Shown: piece after piece, positions 8,555 through 16,408 of the stretch
Layout: every line of letters begins with the position of its first letter
Position numbering within the stretch: position 1 is the first letter of the stretch
DNA from: JAXHTH01 sp034211115
GTDB lineage: Bacteria; Planctomycetota; Phycisphaerae; Phycisphaerales; SM1A02
Length of the DNA: 43,382 nt
Direction of reading: 5' to 3'
Assembly: GCA_034211115.1 (NCBI GenBank)
Contig: JAXHTH010000002.1
Location: 1 to 43,382, forward strand
Translations under genes and position numbers: made by a program
Notes under the pieces: model-generated
The model's input: only the letters and a program-made list of their open reading frames with translations
Database searches by the model: none
Told to the model about the DNA's origin: nothing

Positions 8555-10072
8555 TCAGTTGCCGCGCATGATGCGCACTCTGAACCCCAGCGCGCGGCTG
8601 AGGGCGATCATCTCGCTGAAGATGTCGCCGTAGGCGACAACGATGTGGTTGGACATGTAATGCGCCATGACGGTGTCCTGCCGGACGCGGAGGTCGGCGG
8701 CCATGAACGGCCATTGCCGCGTCGTGCCTTCCCACCACGCATCGCGCTTCTCCGGCGGCAGCGTGACCGCCTCGCCGGTGCCGATGTCCATCCACAGCGC
8801 GGCGTCCCTGATGTACGTCCGCGCCCAGGTGATCTCGCCGGGCAGGCTCTCGCCGCAGAACGTCCCGCCGGGCACGGGGAAGTACCCGCTGGGCTGGCGG
8901 TGGGAGTGCACGCCCTCCAGCGTGTCCGGGTCGTGATTGAACGCATAGGCGCTGCAGGAGCCGCTGTTGAGGAGGACCCAGAGGAAGCGGCCATCGTGCT
9001 CGCCGCCCCAGCGGACGTCGTGGAACATCACCGCCTGGTGCAGATCCCGCGCCTTGAGCAGGCGCTTCATCATCTCCATGGGCACGAGGTTGCCCTGGTC
9101 GGCCTCGGTGGCGGTGGCGATCGTGTCGCCGCTCGACTCCGGCCGGCAGATGGAGTTGAACAGACCCTCGGCGAAGTCCGACGGCGGGCGGGTGTTGATC
9201 AGCCCGAGCTGGTACTGCCAGCCGAGGCAGTCGGCCTTGAACTCGTCGATCAGGTCAAGGACGACCAGGTAATCGCGCAACTGCTCGCGGGTGGCGTATT
9301 CATCGAAGTCCTCCGCCTCGGCCTCGCCGTAGTGGAACGTCACCCCTTTCTTCTTCACGAACTTCAGCGCATCGTCGATGCGCTTGTCAGCGATGGACCG
9401 GCCGCGATCGATGATCCAGGCCTGGTCGACCTTGTGCTCGGTGAAGCCGAGGGGGTTGAGCAGGCGGGGGCCGAAGTAGCCGTTGATCATGCCCATGGAG
9501 GTGTCGCCGAGCATGAGGGCGAGGACGCGCCGGTCGCGGATCTCATCGGCCACGGACTTGGCGAGTTCCGCCGCCTCCGCCGGGACGGGCGCATCGTCGG
9601 CCAGCTCGTCTTCGGAATAGAGGATGTGCCCGGTGGCGCACCATTCCTCGAGGCGGGTCATGAACGCTTCGTCGCTCGTCCAGTCCTCGGCGCCGGTCCA
9701 GATACGGGAGAAGGGCCGGCCCACGCTGGCCAGGCACGCCCCGGTGTTGAGCAGGCCGACCAGGCCGGGCCAGGTGCCGGAGAAGTTGCTCGCCAGCAGC
9801 AGGGGGCTGTTCTTGCCCACCACGCCGTCGGTGGTGTGGGGGCCGTAGAACCAGTGCACGCAGATGCCGATGAGGGGATCGTCGACGGGGCCGAGCTTTT
9901 CGATCGCCTCGTGCGGCCGGGTGAGGAAGCCCTCGATGCGATAGGTGGGATGTCCCAGCTTCTCGAGGGCGGCTTCCATCCGGGCCGTCGCTTCTTCGGC
10001 CATGGGCAGCGCCCATTCGTTGGGCTTGGGCCGGTAGTCGCCGGGCCAGAAAATCGCGATGCGCTGTGCCAT
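8555..10072 (-). CDS. L-fucose/L-arabinose isomerase-family protein (505 aa)
   Basis: The protein resembles the fucose/arabinose isomerase superfamily, which interconverts aldoses and ketoses with a divalent metal in the cytoplasm. It starts MAQRIAIFWPGDYRPKPNEW. It contains GICVHWFYGPHTTDGVVG and SGTWPGLVGLLNTGACLA, typical of the N-terminal substrate-domain region, and a C-terminal half with GGEHDGRFLWVLLNSGSC. ATG at 10072 has AAGGA upstream. It lies just upstream of a ribulokinase-type gene. FucI-type enzymes are known to convert D-arabinose to D-ribulose, so the pair would make ribulose 5-phosphate. The true substrate is not readable from sequence, and L-fucose or another deoxysugar remains possible. 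Confidence 0.75.
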   Translation of the reverse strand: MAQRIAIFWPGDYRPKPNEWALPMAEEATARMEAALEKLGHPTYRIEGFLTRPHEAIEKLGPVDDPLIGICVHWFYGPHTTDGVVGKNSPLLLASNFSGTWPGLVGLLNTGACLASVGRPFSRIWTGAEDWTSDEAFMTRLEEWCATGHILYSEDELADDAPVPAEAAELAKSVADEIRDRRVLALMLGDTSMGMINGYFGPRLLNPLGFTEHKVDQAWIIDRGRSIADKRIDDALKFVKKKGVTFHYGEAEAEDFDEYATREQLRDYLVVLDLIDEFKADCLGWQYQLGLINTRPPSDFAEGLFNSICRPESSGDTIATATEADQGNLVPMEMMKRLLKARDLHQAVMFHDVRWGGEHDGRFLWVLLNSGSCSAYAFNHDPDTLEGVHSHRQPSGYFPVPGGTFCGESLPGEITWARTYIRDAALWMDIGTGEAVTLPPEKRDAWWEGTTRQWPFMAADLRVRQDTVMAHYMSNHIVVAYGDIFSEMIALSRALGFRVRIMRGN

Positions 10073-10186
10073 CGTCCGCCATCCTTCCCTGCGCCGGTTC
10101 GCCGATGCGATGCGCGTGGAGGATGGTAGCAGAAGACCCGGCGGGCCTGCGGCGCCACGCGGTTCGCGCCCGGAGCCGGGCGGCGA

Positions 10187-12040
10187 TCAGGTCGCGCCCG
10201 CGAGGCGACGCACCGTCATCATGAAGGTGCGCTTCATGTTCGTGTGCATGGCGTAGGAGATGGCGGCGTAGGCGGCGGCGGTCATCGCCGAGCCGATCAC
10301 GAGGAACACCCGCGCCGCCCCCGGCCCGTCCTGGAGCGCATCGGCGATCGTGCCTTCCGGATAGACCCCGGCGAAGAGCAGGTTGATGGGGCTGAGGGTG
10401 GTGAGGACCGCCCCGAGATGGGAGAGGCTGTTGCCGCCCGCGATCCCGCACAGGCTCAGCACGCCCACCACCGCGACCACCAGCCCCACCGCCGCAATCA
10501 CCGATCCGATCGTCCCCTTGCTCTTGATCGACCATTGCAGGCCGACCATGACGCAGAAGGCGATGAACGGGCCGAGCATGAGCGGCAGGGCGATGGCCAC
10601 CTCCGGCAGGATCACGGGCAGGGTGATGCTGCCCGGGACGTTCTTGAGGGGCAGATTCTGGAGGATCACCCCGCCCTCGCGCCCCAGCCCGCCGGCCTGG
10701 ACGTAGATGGCGACGATCCCCATCGTGATCACCGGCACGAGCATCATCGGGATCAGGAACTGGATGAGCCCGCGGTGCTTGCCCTTGATGTACGGCCCGG
10801 GCTGGATGGGCGTGGTGAGGATCAGGTCCAGCGTGCCGTCCTCACGCTCGCGGGCCACCGCGGTCGCGCTCATGTTCAGGGCGGTGAGGGCGATGATGAC
10901 GATCTCCGCGGCGACGATGGTGGTGATGGTGAGGCGGAGCTCGTCGCTGCGCAGGCTGCCGGTGTGGTAGAGGCCGAGGACGGTGAGGGCGACGGCGACG
11001 CCCGCGGCGACGAACCCCCAGCGGGCCAGGATCGCCGTCGGTGTCTTCCCCCGGGCCACCGACTCGCGCCAGGCGACGGGGTTGCGGCCGACCTTCCGCG
11101 CCGGCCGCTCGGCGGCCCCCTTCGCCCCCAGCCCGAAGAGCCGGCGGAACCAGGGCACCGTGCCCGTCTTCGCCCCGATGATCCGCAGCCGGATCGTCGA
11201 GAACAGCGACAGCGTCACGCTCAGCAGCGCACAGAGCCAGCAGAAGCTCACGATCGGGCTGCTCAGCCACATCCGCTTCAGCCAGCCCGCCGGCTCGCCC
11301 GTGAAGTCCAGCGGGACGTAGTTGTTCGAGTCCAGCAGCACCTTCAGGGCCAGGAACGGGTTGAGCGGCGTGAAGATCGTCGTGTGCACGGCCGAGGCGC
11401 CCACCGCCACCGGCTGGCGAAGCTGCACGTCCGCCGCGTACGTCGCGAACAGGTACAGAACAACGCTCACGTAGAACAGGAACACCGCCCGCCGGCCGGC
11501 GGTGCGGGTCACGCTGAGGGTCACGGCGATGGCGGCCACGAGCAGGGCGCTGGTCCCCGCGATCGCGTAGCTGGCGAAGATCGACTCCCCCGGCACCCCC
11601 CCGAAGTACTGGGTCATCACGAACAGGGGCAGGCTCGAGAAGAGCAGGGCGATGACGAAGAACAGCCGCCCGAAGAGGCTCCCCAGCACGATCTGGAGAT
11701 TGTTCAGGGGGGTCGTGAGGAGGATGTCCCAGGTCCGCGGGTTGGCCTCCTGGGCGATCGCCCCGGCCATGAAGACCGGGGTGAGCAGGCAGATGAGGGC
11801 CACCTGGAGGTAGCTGACCTTCTGGAACATCTGGGAGCCGGAGGTGGCCAGCCCGCGGAGTGACGGCGAGCCGCCGCCCACCTCGCTCAGCAGGACGAAG
11901 AGGAGCAGGAAGATCATCACGGCCAGGTAGCCGGAGCGGATGTACATGTGCCGCACCCGACGCGAGCCGCCCTGGACGAGCCGCATGCAGATGGGGTTGG
12001 TGGGCAGGAGCCGCAGGAGCCAGTTGAGAAAGGCCGGCAT
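10187..12040 (-). CDS. ABC-2 type transporter permease, multi-pass membrane protein (617 aa)
   Basis: An integral membrane protein with about 12 hydrophobic segments in two halves. The first runs from about residue 38 (LAVMIFLLLFVLLSEV) through FVIALLFSSLPLFVM. The second starts near residue 335 and includes LDLILTTPIQPGPYIKGK, the short cytoplasmic motif seen after the second helix in ABC-2 exporters. The same motif occurs in the first half as WDILLTTPLNNLQIVLGS, so the protein looks like two fused permease units. ATG at 12040 has GGAGGTAGGA upstream. No ATPase gene is adjacent in the window, so its energising subunit must be encoded elsewhere. The substrate is unknown. Confidence 0.82.
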   Translation of the reverse strand: MPAFLNWLLRLLPTNPICMRLVQGGSRRVRHMYIRSGYLAVMIFLLLFVLLSEVGGGSPSLRGLATSGSQMFQKVSYLQVALICLLTPVFMAGAIAQEANPRTWDILLTTPLNNLQIVLGSLFGRLFFVIALLFSSLPLFVMTQYFGGVPGESIFASYAIAGTSALLVAAIAVTLSVTRTAGRRAVFLFYVSVVLYLFATYAADVQLRQPVAVGASAVHTTIFTPLNPFLALKVLLDSNNYVPLDFTGEPAGWLKRMWLSSPIVSFCWLCALLSVTLSLFSTIRLRIIGAKTGTVPWFRRLFGLGAKGAAERPARKVGRNPVAWRESVARGKTPTAILARWGFVAAGVAVALTVLGLYHTGSLRSDELRLTITTIVAAEIVIIALTALNMSATAVAREREDGTLDLILTTPIQPGPYIKGKHRGLIQFLIPMMLVPVITMGIVAIYVQAGGLGREGGVILQNLPLKNVPGSITLPVILPEVAIALPLMLGPFIAFCVMVGLQWSIKSKGTIGSVIAAVGLVVAVVGVLSLCGIAGGNSLSHLGAVLTTLSPINLLFAGVYPEGTIADALQDGPGAARVFLVIGSAMTAAAYAAISYAMHTNMKRTFMMTVRRLAGAT

Positions 12041-12107
12041 GACGGGCAGATCCTACCTCCCCCGGCTCCCCCCGGACAATCATCGGGCGGCAACGCCGCG
12101 ATCGCCC

Positions 12108-12137
12108 TTGACAAGGGCCCCTCACGTGGCGGATAAT
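12108..12137 (+). promoter_or_regulatory. Strong sigma-70-type promoter for the rny leader
   Basis: TTGACA at 12108-12113 is followed after 18 bases by GATAAT at 12132-12137, close to consensus. Transcription would start near 12144, giving a leader of almost 400 bases before rny. Confidence 0.7.
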
Positions 12138-12143
12138 CATATC

Positions 12144-12536
12144 GACAAGTTGTTCCTGATGAGCGGATGGCGCCCCCGGCGCCAGCCGTGGTGTTTTTCG
12201 ATCCACGGTCCGCCCATTGACGACACGGGATTGCCCGTTTTTCTCCGGTCGTCCGCGGACGACCGGCGGCCGTAAGCCCATGCATTGCGGCCGGATCGAT
12301 TGAGTGCAGCCAGAGGTTGAGCCAGCGTGAAGGCTATTCGTGACAGTTTCTGGAGAAAGGTGTCCGGGCGGGATCCCCTTCGGGTTCTCCCGGTCATCGG
12401 AGGATTGCCAGGGGTGGCCGGGGGCGCCTGAACGTTGGTGATGTCCATCCTCCGCTCGTGTCGTCTTCCCGGTCCCACCGGCGCGTGATGCAGCGCGCCC
12501 CGGGGACAGGCGGGCCGACAAAGAGCGGGGGTCGTC
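12144..12536 (+). promoter_or_regulatory. Structured rny 5' leader or small RNA plus attenuator
   Basis: This 393-base gene-free stretch holds four hairpins near its start: 12169-12183 (GGCGCC-CCC-GGCGCC), 12186-12208 (CCGTGG/CCACGG with a U-rich loop), 12225-12238 (ACGGG-ATTG-CCCGT followed by TTTTT to 12242) and a perfect 22-base palindrome at 12245-12266. The third looks like an intrinsic terminator, so transcription could end near 12242 and give a small RNA of about 100 bases. It could also be an attenuator that sets RNase Y level. I found no match to RNase P, tmRNA, 6S or SRP RNA. The rest of the leader shows nothing clear. Confidence 0.45.
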
Positions 12537-14120
12537 ATGTACGCCCACCTGGCCATCAATCCTCTTGAGAGCGGCATCGCGGTCATCCTCGGCGTGATCG
12601 TCGGCGGCCTGCTGACGTGGGTCGTCCTGCGGCTCATCGTCGGCAACACGATCCTGCGGGCCCGCAAGGACGCCGAGCAGATCGTCCAGACCACCGCCGC
12701 CGAGGCCGAGGCCTCACGCCAGCGCATCGAGCTGGAGGCGGAGAAGCGGGCCGCCAAGCGGCGCGAGGAGCTCGACAAGGAGATCGCCGAGTCCCTGGCC
12801 GAGGTCAAAAAAGACCAGGCCCGACTCGCCAAGCGCGAGGACACCCTCGACAAGAAGCTCGAGAAGATCACCGAGACCGAGAACCGCCTCGAACAGCGCG
12901 ACACCAGGCTCAAGCAGATGGAGGCGGAGCTCGAGGAGCAGCGCGCCACCGTCGAGAAGACACGGGAGGAGATCAAGCAGCGCCTCGAGCAGATCTCCGG
13001 CCTGACCGAGGAGCAGGCCCGCGAGCAGTTCCTCGCCGAGATCCGGGCCGAGTCCGAGCACGAGGCCAACGCCCTCACCCAGCAGATCCTCGATGACGCG
13101 GAGAGCCGGGCCCGCACCCGCAGCCGCGAGATCACCATGCAGGCCATCCAGCGCTACGCCGCCGAGCACGTCGCCGATGCGACCGTGCGCAGCGTTCGCA
13201 TCCCCTCCGATGACATGAAGGGGCGGATCATCGGGCGCGAGGGCCGCAACATCCGGGCCCTGGAACGATCAACGGGGGTGGACATCCTCGTCGACGACAC
13301 GCCGGGCGTGATCTCCGTCTCCTGCTTCGATCCCATCCGGCGGGCGGTGGCCGCCGAGGCCCTCCAGCGCCTCATCGCCGACGGTCGCGTCCATCCCGCC
13401 CGGATCGAGGAGATCGTCGAGACCGTCCGCAAGGACATGGCCGAGCGGGTCATCCAGGCGGGCAACGATGCGGTGATGGAGGCGAATATCCGGGGGCTGA
13501 GCCCCAAGATCATCGAGGCGATGGGCAAGCTCAGCTTCCGCACCAGTTACGGCCAGAACGTCCTGCGACACTCCCTGGAGGTGGCCTATCTGAGCCAGCT
13601 CATCGCCGACCAGCTCGGCCTGCCGGGCGACGTGGCCCGCCGCAGCGGCTTCCTCCACGACATCGGCAAGGCGATGGATCACGAGATGGAGGGCGGGCAC
13701 CCGGCCATCGGGATGGAGTTCTGCCGCCGGCACGGCGAGAAGTCCAAGGCCGTCCTCAACGCCATCGGCGGCCATCACGGCGACATCGAGGCCACCACCC
13801 CCTATACCCCCATCGTCATGGCTGCCGACGCCATCTCCGGCGCCCGACCCGGCGCCCGCCGGGAGTCGATGGAGATGTACGTCAAGCGTCTGGAACAGCT
13901 CGAGGGCCTGGCCAAGGACAGCGACCTGGTGACCGAGGCCCACGCCTTCCAGGCCGGGCGCGAGGTGCGGGTCATCGTCGATGCCCGCAAGTCGTCCGAT
14001 GCCGACGCCTTCGCCCTCTCCCGCGACATCGCCCGGAAGGTCGAGGACGAGATGACCTTCCCCGGCGAGATCAAGGTCACCGTCCTCCGCGAGGTGAGAG
14101 CGGAAGCGGTGGCGCGGTGA
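12537..14120 (+). CDS. rny: Ribonuclease Y, membrane-anchored endoribonuclease
   Basis: RNase Y starts mRNA decay in bacteria that use it in place of RNase E. The layout is canonical at 527 residues: an N-terminal membrane helix (about 13-36, IAVILGVIVGGLLTWVVL), a long charged coiled coil (about 40-200), a KH RNA-binding domain (MKGRIIGREGRNIRALE), and an HD domain with HSLEVAYLSQLIADQLG and HDIGK carrying the metal-binding histidine and aspartate. ATG at 12537 follows GGGGG. The promoter and structured leader upstream suggest regulated expression. The stop codon TGA is itself the first part of a 7-base repeat array, so the array begins exactly at the gene end. Confidence 0.97.
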   Translation: MYAHLAINPLESGIAVILGVIVGGLLTWVVLRLIVGNTILRARKDAEQIVQTTAAEAEASRQRIELEAEKRAAKRREELDKEIAESLAEVKKDQARLAKREDTLDKKLEKITETENRLEQRDTRLKQMEAELEEQRATVEKTREEIKQRLEQISGLTEEQAREQFLAEIRAESEHEANALTQQILDDAESRARTRSREITMQAIQRYAAEHVADATVRSVRIPSDDMKGRIIGREGRNIRALERSTGVDILVDDTPGVISVSCFDPIRRAVAAEALQRLIADGRVHPARIEEIVETVRKDMAERVIQAGNDAVMEANIRGLSPKIIEAMGKLSFRTSYGQNVLRHSLEVAYLSQLIADQLGLPGDVARRSGFLHDIGKAMDHEMEGGHPAIGMEFCRRHGEKSKAVLNAIGGHHGDIEATTPYTPIVMAADAISGARPGARRESMEMYVKRLEQLEGLAKDSDLVTEAHAFQAGREVRVIVDARKSSDADAFALSRDIARKVEDEMTFPGEIKVTVLREVRAEAVAR

Positions 14121-14182
14121 GTCTTGAGCGGTGAGTCTTGAGTCTTGGTCGACAGACTTGGGTCTTGAATGGTGAGTTGTGG
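14117..14182. repeat. 7-base array, left arm of the four-helix-bundle cassette
   Basis: Units GAGTCTT and GAGCGGT repeat from the rny stop codon onward, decaying toward 14182. The first 26 bases (14117-14142) are the exact reverse complement of 14626-14651. Confidence 0.85.
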
Positions 14183-14238
14183 GAGCTGATCTGGTAGGCT
14201 GAGGCGGTGGCGAGGCACAGTCGCGCAAAGGGGTCGGG

Positions 14239-14610
14239 ATGGCTCGGGATCACAGGAAGCTGAAGGCGTTCCAGCTTGCGGACGCACTGGTGATCGCCGT
14301 CTATCGCGCGACGCGGGCATTCCCGGACGAGGAGCGATTCGGCCTCACCTCGCAGATGCGGCGGGCCGCGGTGTCCGCGGCAGCCAATATCGTCGAGGGG
14401 GCTGCCCGTGAAACCGAGGCAGACTTCCTGCGGTTCCTCGACATCGCCTTGGCGTCCCTCCGGGAACTGGGCTACTACGTGGATTTGTCAGGGCGGCTGC
14501 GCTATCTTTCGGACGCTGAAGCCGCTCAGCTCCGCTCGAAGTACGATGAGGCCGCCCGTGTCCTGCAGGGCCTCATCCGGTCCCTTCGCGGCGTTGGTCA
14601 TGCTCCGTGA
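14239..14610 (+). CDS. Four-helix-bundle protein of the 23S rRNA intervening-sequence (S23/IVP) family
   Basis: The 123-residue protein has the family pattern: FQLADALVIAVYRATRAFP in helix 1, FGLTSQMRRAAVSAAANIVEG in helix 2, then a helix with FLRFLDIALASLRELGYYV and a last helix with LRSKYDEAARVLQGLIRSL. Members are small oligomeric helical bundles, first found encoded in intervening sequences of 23S rRNA genes. The Avd accessory protein of diversity-generating retroelements is a relative. The molecular role of stand-alone members is not established. ATG at 14239 has AAAGGGG upstream. Its TGA overlaps a GTG that is in frame with efp. Inverted repeats enclose it, unlike its housekeeping neighbours. 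No reverse transcriptase is nearby. Confidence 0.9.
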   Translation: MARDHRKLKAFQLADALVIAVYRATRAFPDEERFGLTSQMRRAAVSAAANIVEGAARETEADFLRFLDIALASLRELGYYVDLSGRLRYLSDAEAAQLRSKYDEAARVLQGLIRSLRGVGHAP

Positions 14611-14625
14611 CCTCCAGGCATCCGG

Positions 14626-14658
14626 CTCAAGACTCACCGCTCAAGACTCACGGCTCAC
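14626..14658. repeat. 7-base array, right arm of the cassette
   Basis: Units CTCAAGA and CTCACCG. Bases 14626-14651 exactly mirror 14117-14142. The array ends six bases before the efp start codon and leaves that gene without a visible ribosome-binding site. Confidence 0.85.
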
Positions 14659-14663
14659 GCCCC

Positions 14664-15239
14664 ATGCCCATCAAAGCCACTGATCTCAAACGCGGCCAGG
14701 CCCTGAAGTGGGACGGCCAGCTCCACATCGTCCTCGACACCGAGCACGTCAAGCCCGGCAAGGGGCCCGCCTACGTCCAGGCCAAGATGAAGAACATCGA
14801 CACCGGCACCATCAAGGTCCATCGCATCAACTCCTCGGACAAGCTCGAGGACGCGACGATCGACCGCCGGCCGATGCAGTACCTCTACGACAGCTCCGGG
14901 CACGGGGCCGGTCCCTTTGTCTTCATGGACAACGAGACGTTCGACCAGATGGAGCTGGACAGCGACGTCCTGCCCGAAGAGATGAGCCAGTGGCTGAAGG
15001 AGAACGTCGAGGTCACCGTCCTCCGCCACGAGGGCCGGCCGCTGGGGGTCGAGATGCCCGCGGTGGTCGAGCTGGCCATCGCCGAGACCACGCCGCAACC
15101 GAAGGGGGCGACGGCGACGAATCAGCTCAAGGAGGCCGTCGTCGAGACCGGGGCCAAGGTCCGCGTCCCGCCCTTCATCGAGACCGGCCAGGTCGTGCGC
15201 ATCAACCCCGGCACGGGCGAATACCTCGGCAAGGCGTAG
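14664..15239 (+). CDS. efp: Translation elongation factor P
   Basis: EF-P binds between the P and E sites and relieves ribosomes stalled on proline runs. At 191 residues it has the usual three beta-barrel domains: KOW-like N-domain, central OB domain (TFDQMELDSDVLPEEMSQWL) and C-terminal OB domain ending PPFIETGQVVRINPGTGEYL. The tip loop VKPGKGPAY carries Lys33, the residue modified or used in this family. The start at 14664 (MPIKATDLKRG) fits the family N-terminus but has no Shine-Dalgarno sequence, because the repeat arm occupies that position. An in-frame GTG at 14607, overlapping the stop of the preceding gene, could give a longer form by coupled translation. Confidence 0.96.
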   Translation: MPIKATDLKRGQALKWDGQLHIVLDTEHVKPGKGPAYVQAKMKNIDTGTIKVHRINSSDKLEDATIDRRPMQYLYDSSGHGAGPFVFMDNETFDQMELDSDVLPEEMSQWLKENVEVTVLRHEGRPLGVEMPAVVELAIAETTPQPKGATATNQLKEAVVETGAKVRVPPFIETGQVVRINPGTGEYLGKA

Positions 15240-15240
15240 G

Positions 15241-15283
15241 CAAACGTCAACACGTCGAAACGTCGAAATGGCGGCGCGCCGCC
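15241..15283. repeat. 8-base-period array and palindrome after efp
   Basis: Units CAACACGT, CGAAACGT and CGAAATGG start two bases after the efp stop codon. They are followed by the 14-base palindrome GGCGGCGCGCCGCC at 15270-15283. Confidence 0.75.
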
Positions 15284-15329
15284 GCGTGCGGCGTCGCACG
15301 CCCCCGCCCCGCGCCGCTATCCTCCCCCC

Positions 15330-16181
15330 ATGCAGACGATCATCGAGATCCGATCGCTGCTTGCCGCGCGTGGTCTTCGTCCCCGCCACCGGCTGGGGCA
15401 GAACTTCCTGCACGACCAGAACCAGCTCCGCAAGCTCATCGCCGCGGCGCAGATCGCTCCCGGCGATCTCGTTCTCGAGATCGGGCCCGGCACCGGCACG
15501 CTCACCGAAGCGCTGCTCGAGGCCGGGGCGAAGGTCATCGCATCCGAGATCGATGACGATCTGGCCGACATCGTCGCCGACCGGCTGGGCGATCGCATCA
15601 CCCTCATCCGAGGCGACTGCCTGGCGCGAGGCCGCGTCCTCGCCCCGGCGATCGTCGACGCGATCGATGGTCGCCCCTTCCGGCTCGTGGCGAACCTGCC
15701 GTACCAGGTCGCCAGCCCCCTCATGACGACGCTCCTGCTTGATCACCCGAACTGCGCTGGGCAATACGTGACGATCCAGAAGGAAGTCGCCGACCGCCTG
15801 CTCGCCGCGCCGGGCGGGAAGGACTACGGACCGCTCGGGATCATCATCGCCGCGCTGGCGGAGGTGAAGCGCATCGGCACCGTCCCGCCCACGTGTTTCT
15901 GGCCCCAGCCGCAGGTCACCAGTGCGATGGTTGAGATACTCCCCTCTCCCCCCGGGAGAGGGGCCGGGGGTGAGGGGCCGCCGGAAGTGAAGCTGCCTGA
16001 TTCACCTGAGGCCCGCCGCGCCTTCGCCCGCTTCGTCACGAATCTCTTCTCCAAACGGCGCAAGCAGCTCGGCGCCATCTTCGGCCGCGACCGCCCCTGG
16101 CCCGCCGGCGTCACGCCCGACATGCGCGCCGAGATGCTGACCGTGGCGCAGCTCGTCGATCTCTGGCGCATCGCACGATGA
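15330..16181 (+). CDS. rsmA: 16S rRNA (adenine1518-N6/adenine1519-N6)-dimethyltransferase
   Basis: RsmA (KsgA) dimethylates two adjacent adenines in the 3' hairpin of 16S rRNA during small-subunit maturation, using S-adenosylmethionine. Seen are LGQNFLHD at the N-terminus, the SAM-binding EIGPGTGTLTE, the acidic EIDDD, and the catalytic NLPYQVASP. The C-terminal helical domain includes FSKRRKQLGAIF. At 283 residues it is near family length. The oddity is at residues 204-216, where a 37-base palindromic repeat is translated in frame as PSPPGRGAGGEG between the methyltransferase fold and the C-terminal domain. ATG at 15330 lacks a clear ribosome site. Confidence 0.95.
   Translation: MQTIIEIRSLLAARGLRPRHRLGQNFLHDQNQLRKLIAAAQIAPGDLVLEIGPGTGTLTEALLEAGAKVIASEIDDDLADIVADRLGDRITLIRGDCLARGRVLAPAIVDAIDGRPFRLVANLPYQVASPLMTTLLLDHPNCAGQYVTIQKEVADRLLAAPGGKDYGPLGIIIAALAEVKRIGTVPPTCFWPQPQVTSAMVEILPSPPGRGAGGEGPPEVKLPDSPEARRAFARFVTNLFSKRRKQLGAIFGRDRPWPAGVTPDMRAEMLTVAQLVDLWRIAR
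15941..15977. repeat. Palindromic repeat inserted in frame inside rsmA
   Basis: A 10-bp stem (CCCCTCTCCC and its complement, loop CCC) at 15941-15963 is followed by CCGGGGGTGAGGGG. It belongs to a recognisable class of CCCTCTCCC/GGGAGAGGG repeats found between genes in many bacteria. Here it lies in coding sequence and keeps the frame. Confidence 0.75.
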
Positions 16182-16206
16182 TGCGCCGGCCGACCGCAGG
16201 AGATCT

Positions 16207-16370
16207 CATGAAACGCGGAGGGCCGCAGAGGGCCGCCGAGAAAGAAAAAGGGGCTGGGCCGATGGACTGATTGTCCGAATCAGCGGCGGTCCTCCCGGAG
16301 ATCCGCGGGTTCCCTCTATGTCCATCCCTGCAGCATCACCGCGGCCCACCGCGGCCCTCCGCGTTTCATG
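16207..16370. repeat. Palindromic element D, copy 1 (164 bp)
   Basis: The left arm 16207-16240 starts CATGAAACGCGGAGGGCCGC. The right arm 16337-16370 is its inverted copy with about 30 of 34 positions matching. Each arm contains two 10-base units. It sits in the 227-bp space between the stops of rsmA and thiD. A related element lies at 17235-17384. Confidence 0.8.
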
Positions 16371-16408
16371 TTCTTCCGTAAGCGTCCGGGGCGGATCTGA
16401 TCGCCCTT

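Larger units (their letters stand above)
14117..14651. mobile_element. Candidate cassette: four-helix-bundle gene between exact 26-bp inverted repeats
   Basis: A 535-bp segment between rny and efp has identical inverted ends (14117-14142 and 14626-14651) made of 7-base units. The only gene inside is the four-helix-bundle protein. The left end supplies the rny stop codon, and the right end lies 12 bases before efp. No transposase or target duplication is seen, so mobility is an inference. Confidence 0.5.

Noticed and set aside
12300..12420. Possible RNase P RNA fragment (GGAGAAAGGTGTCCGGGC)
   Set aside because: Only a short resemblance to the GGAAAGTCCGGGC region; the other conserved blocks and length are missing.
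14239..14610. Diversity-generating retroelement suggested by an Avd-like protein
   Set aside because: No reverse transcriptase, template repeat or variable repeat is found near the four-helix-bundle gene.
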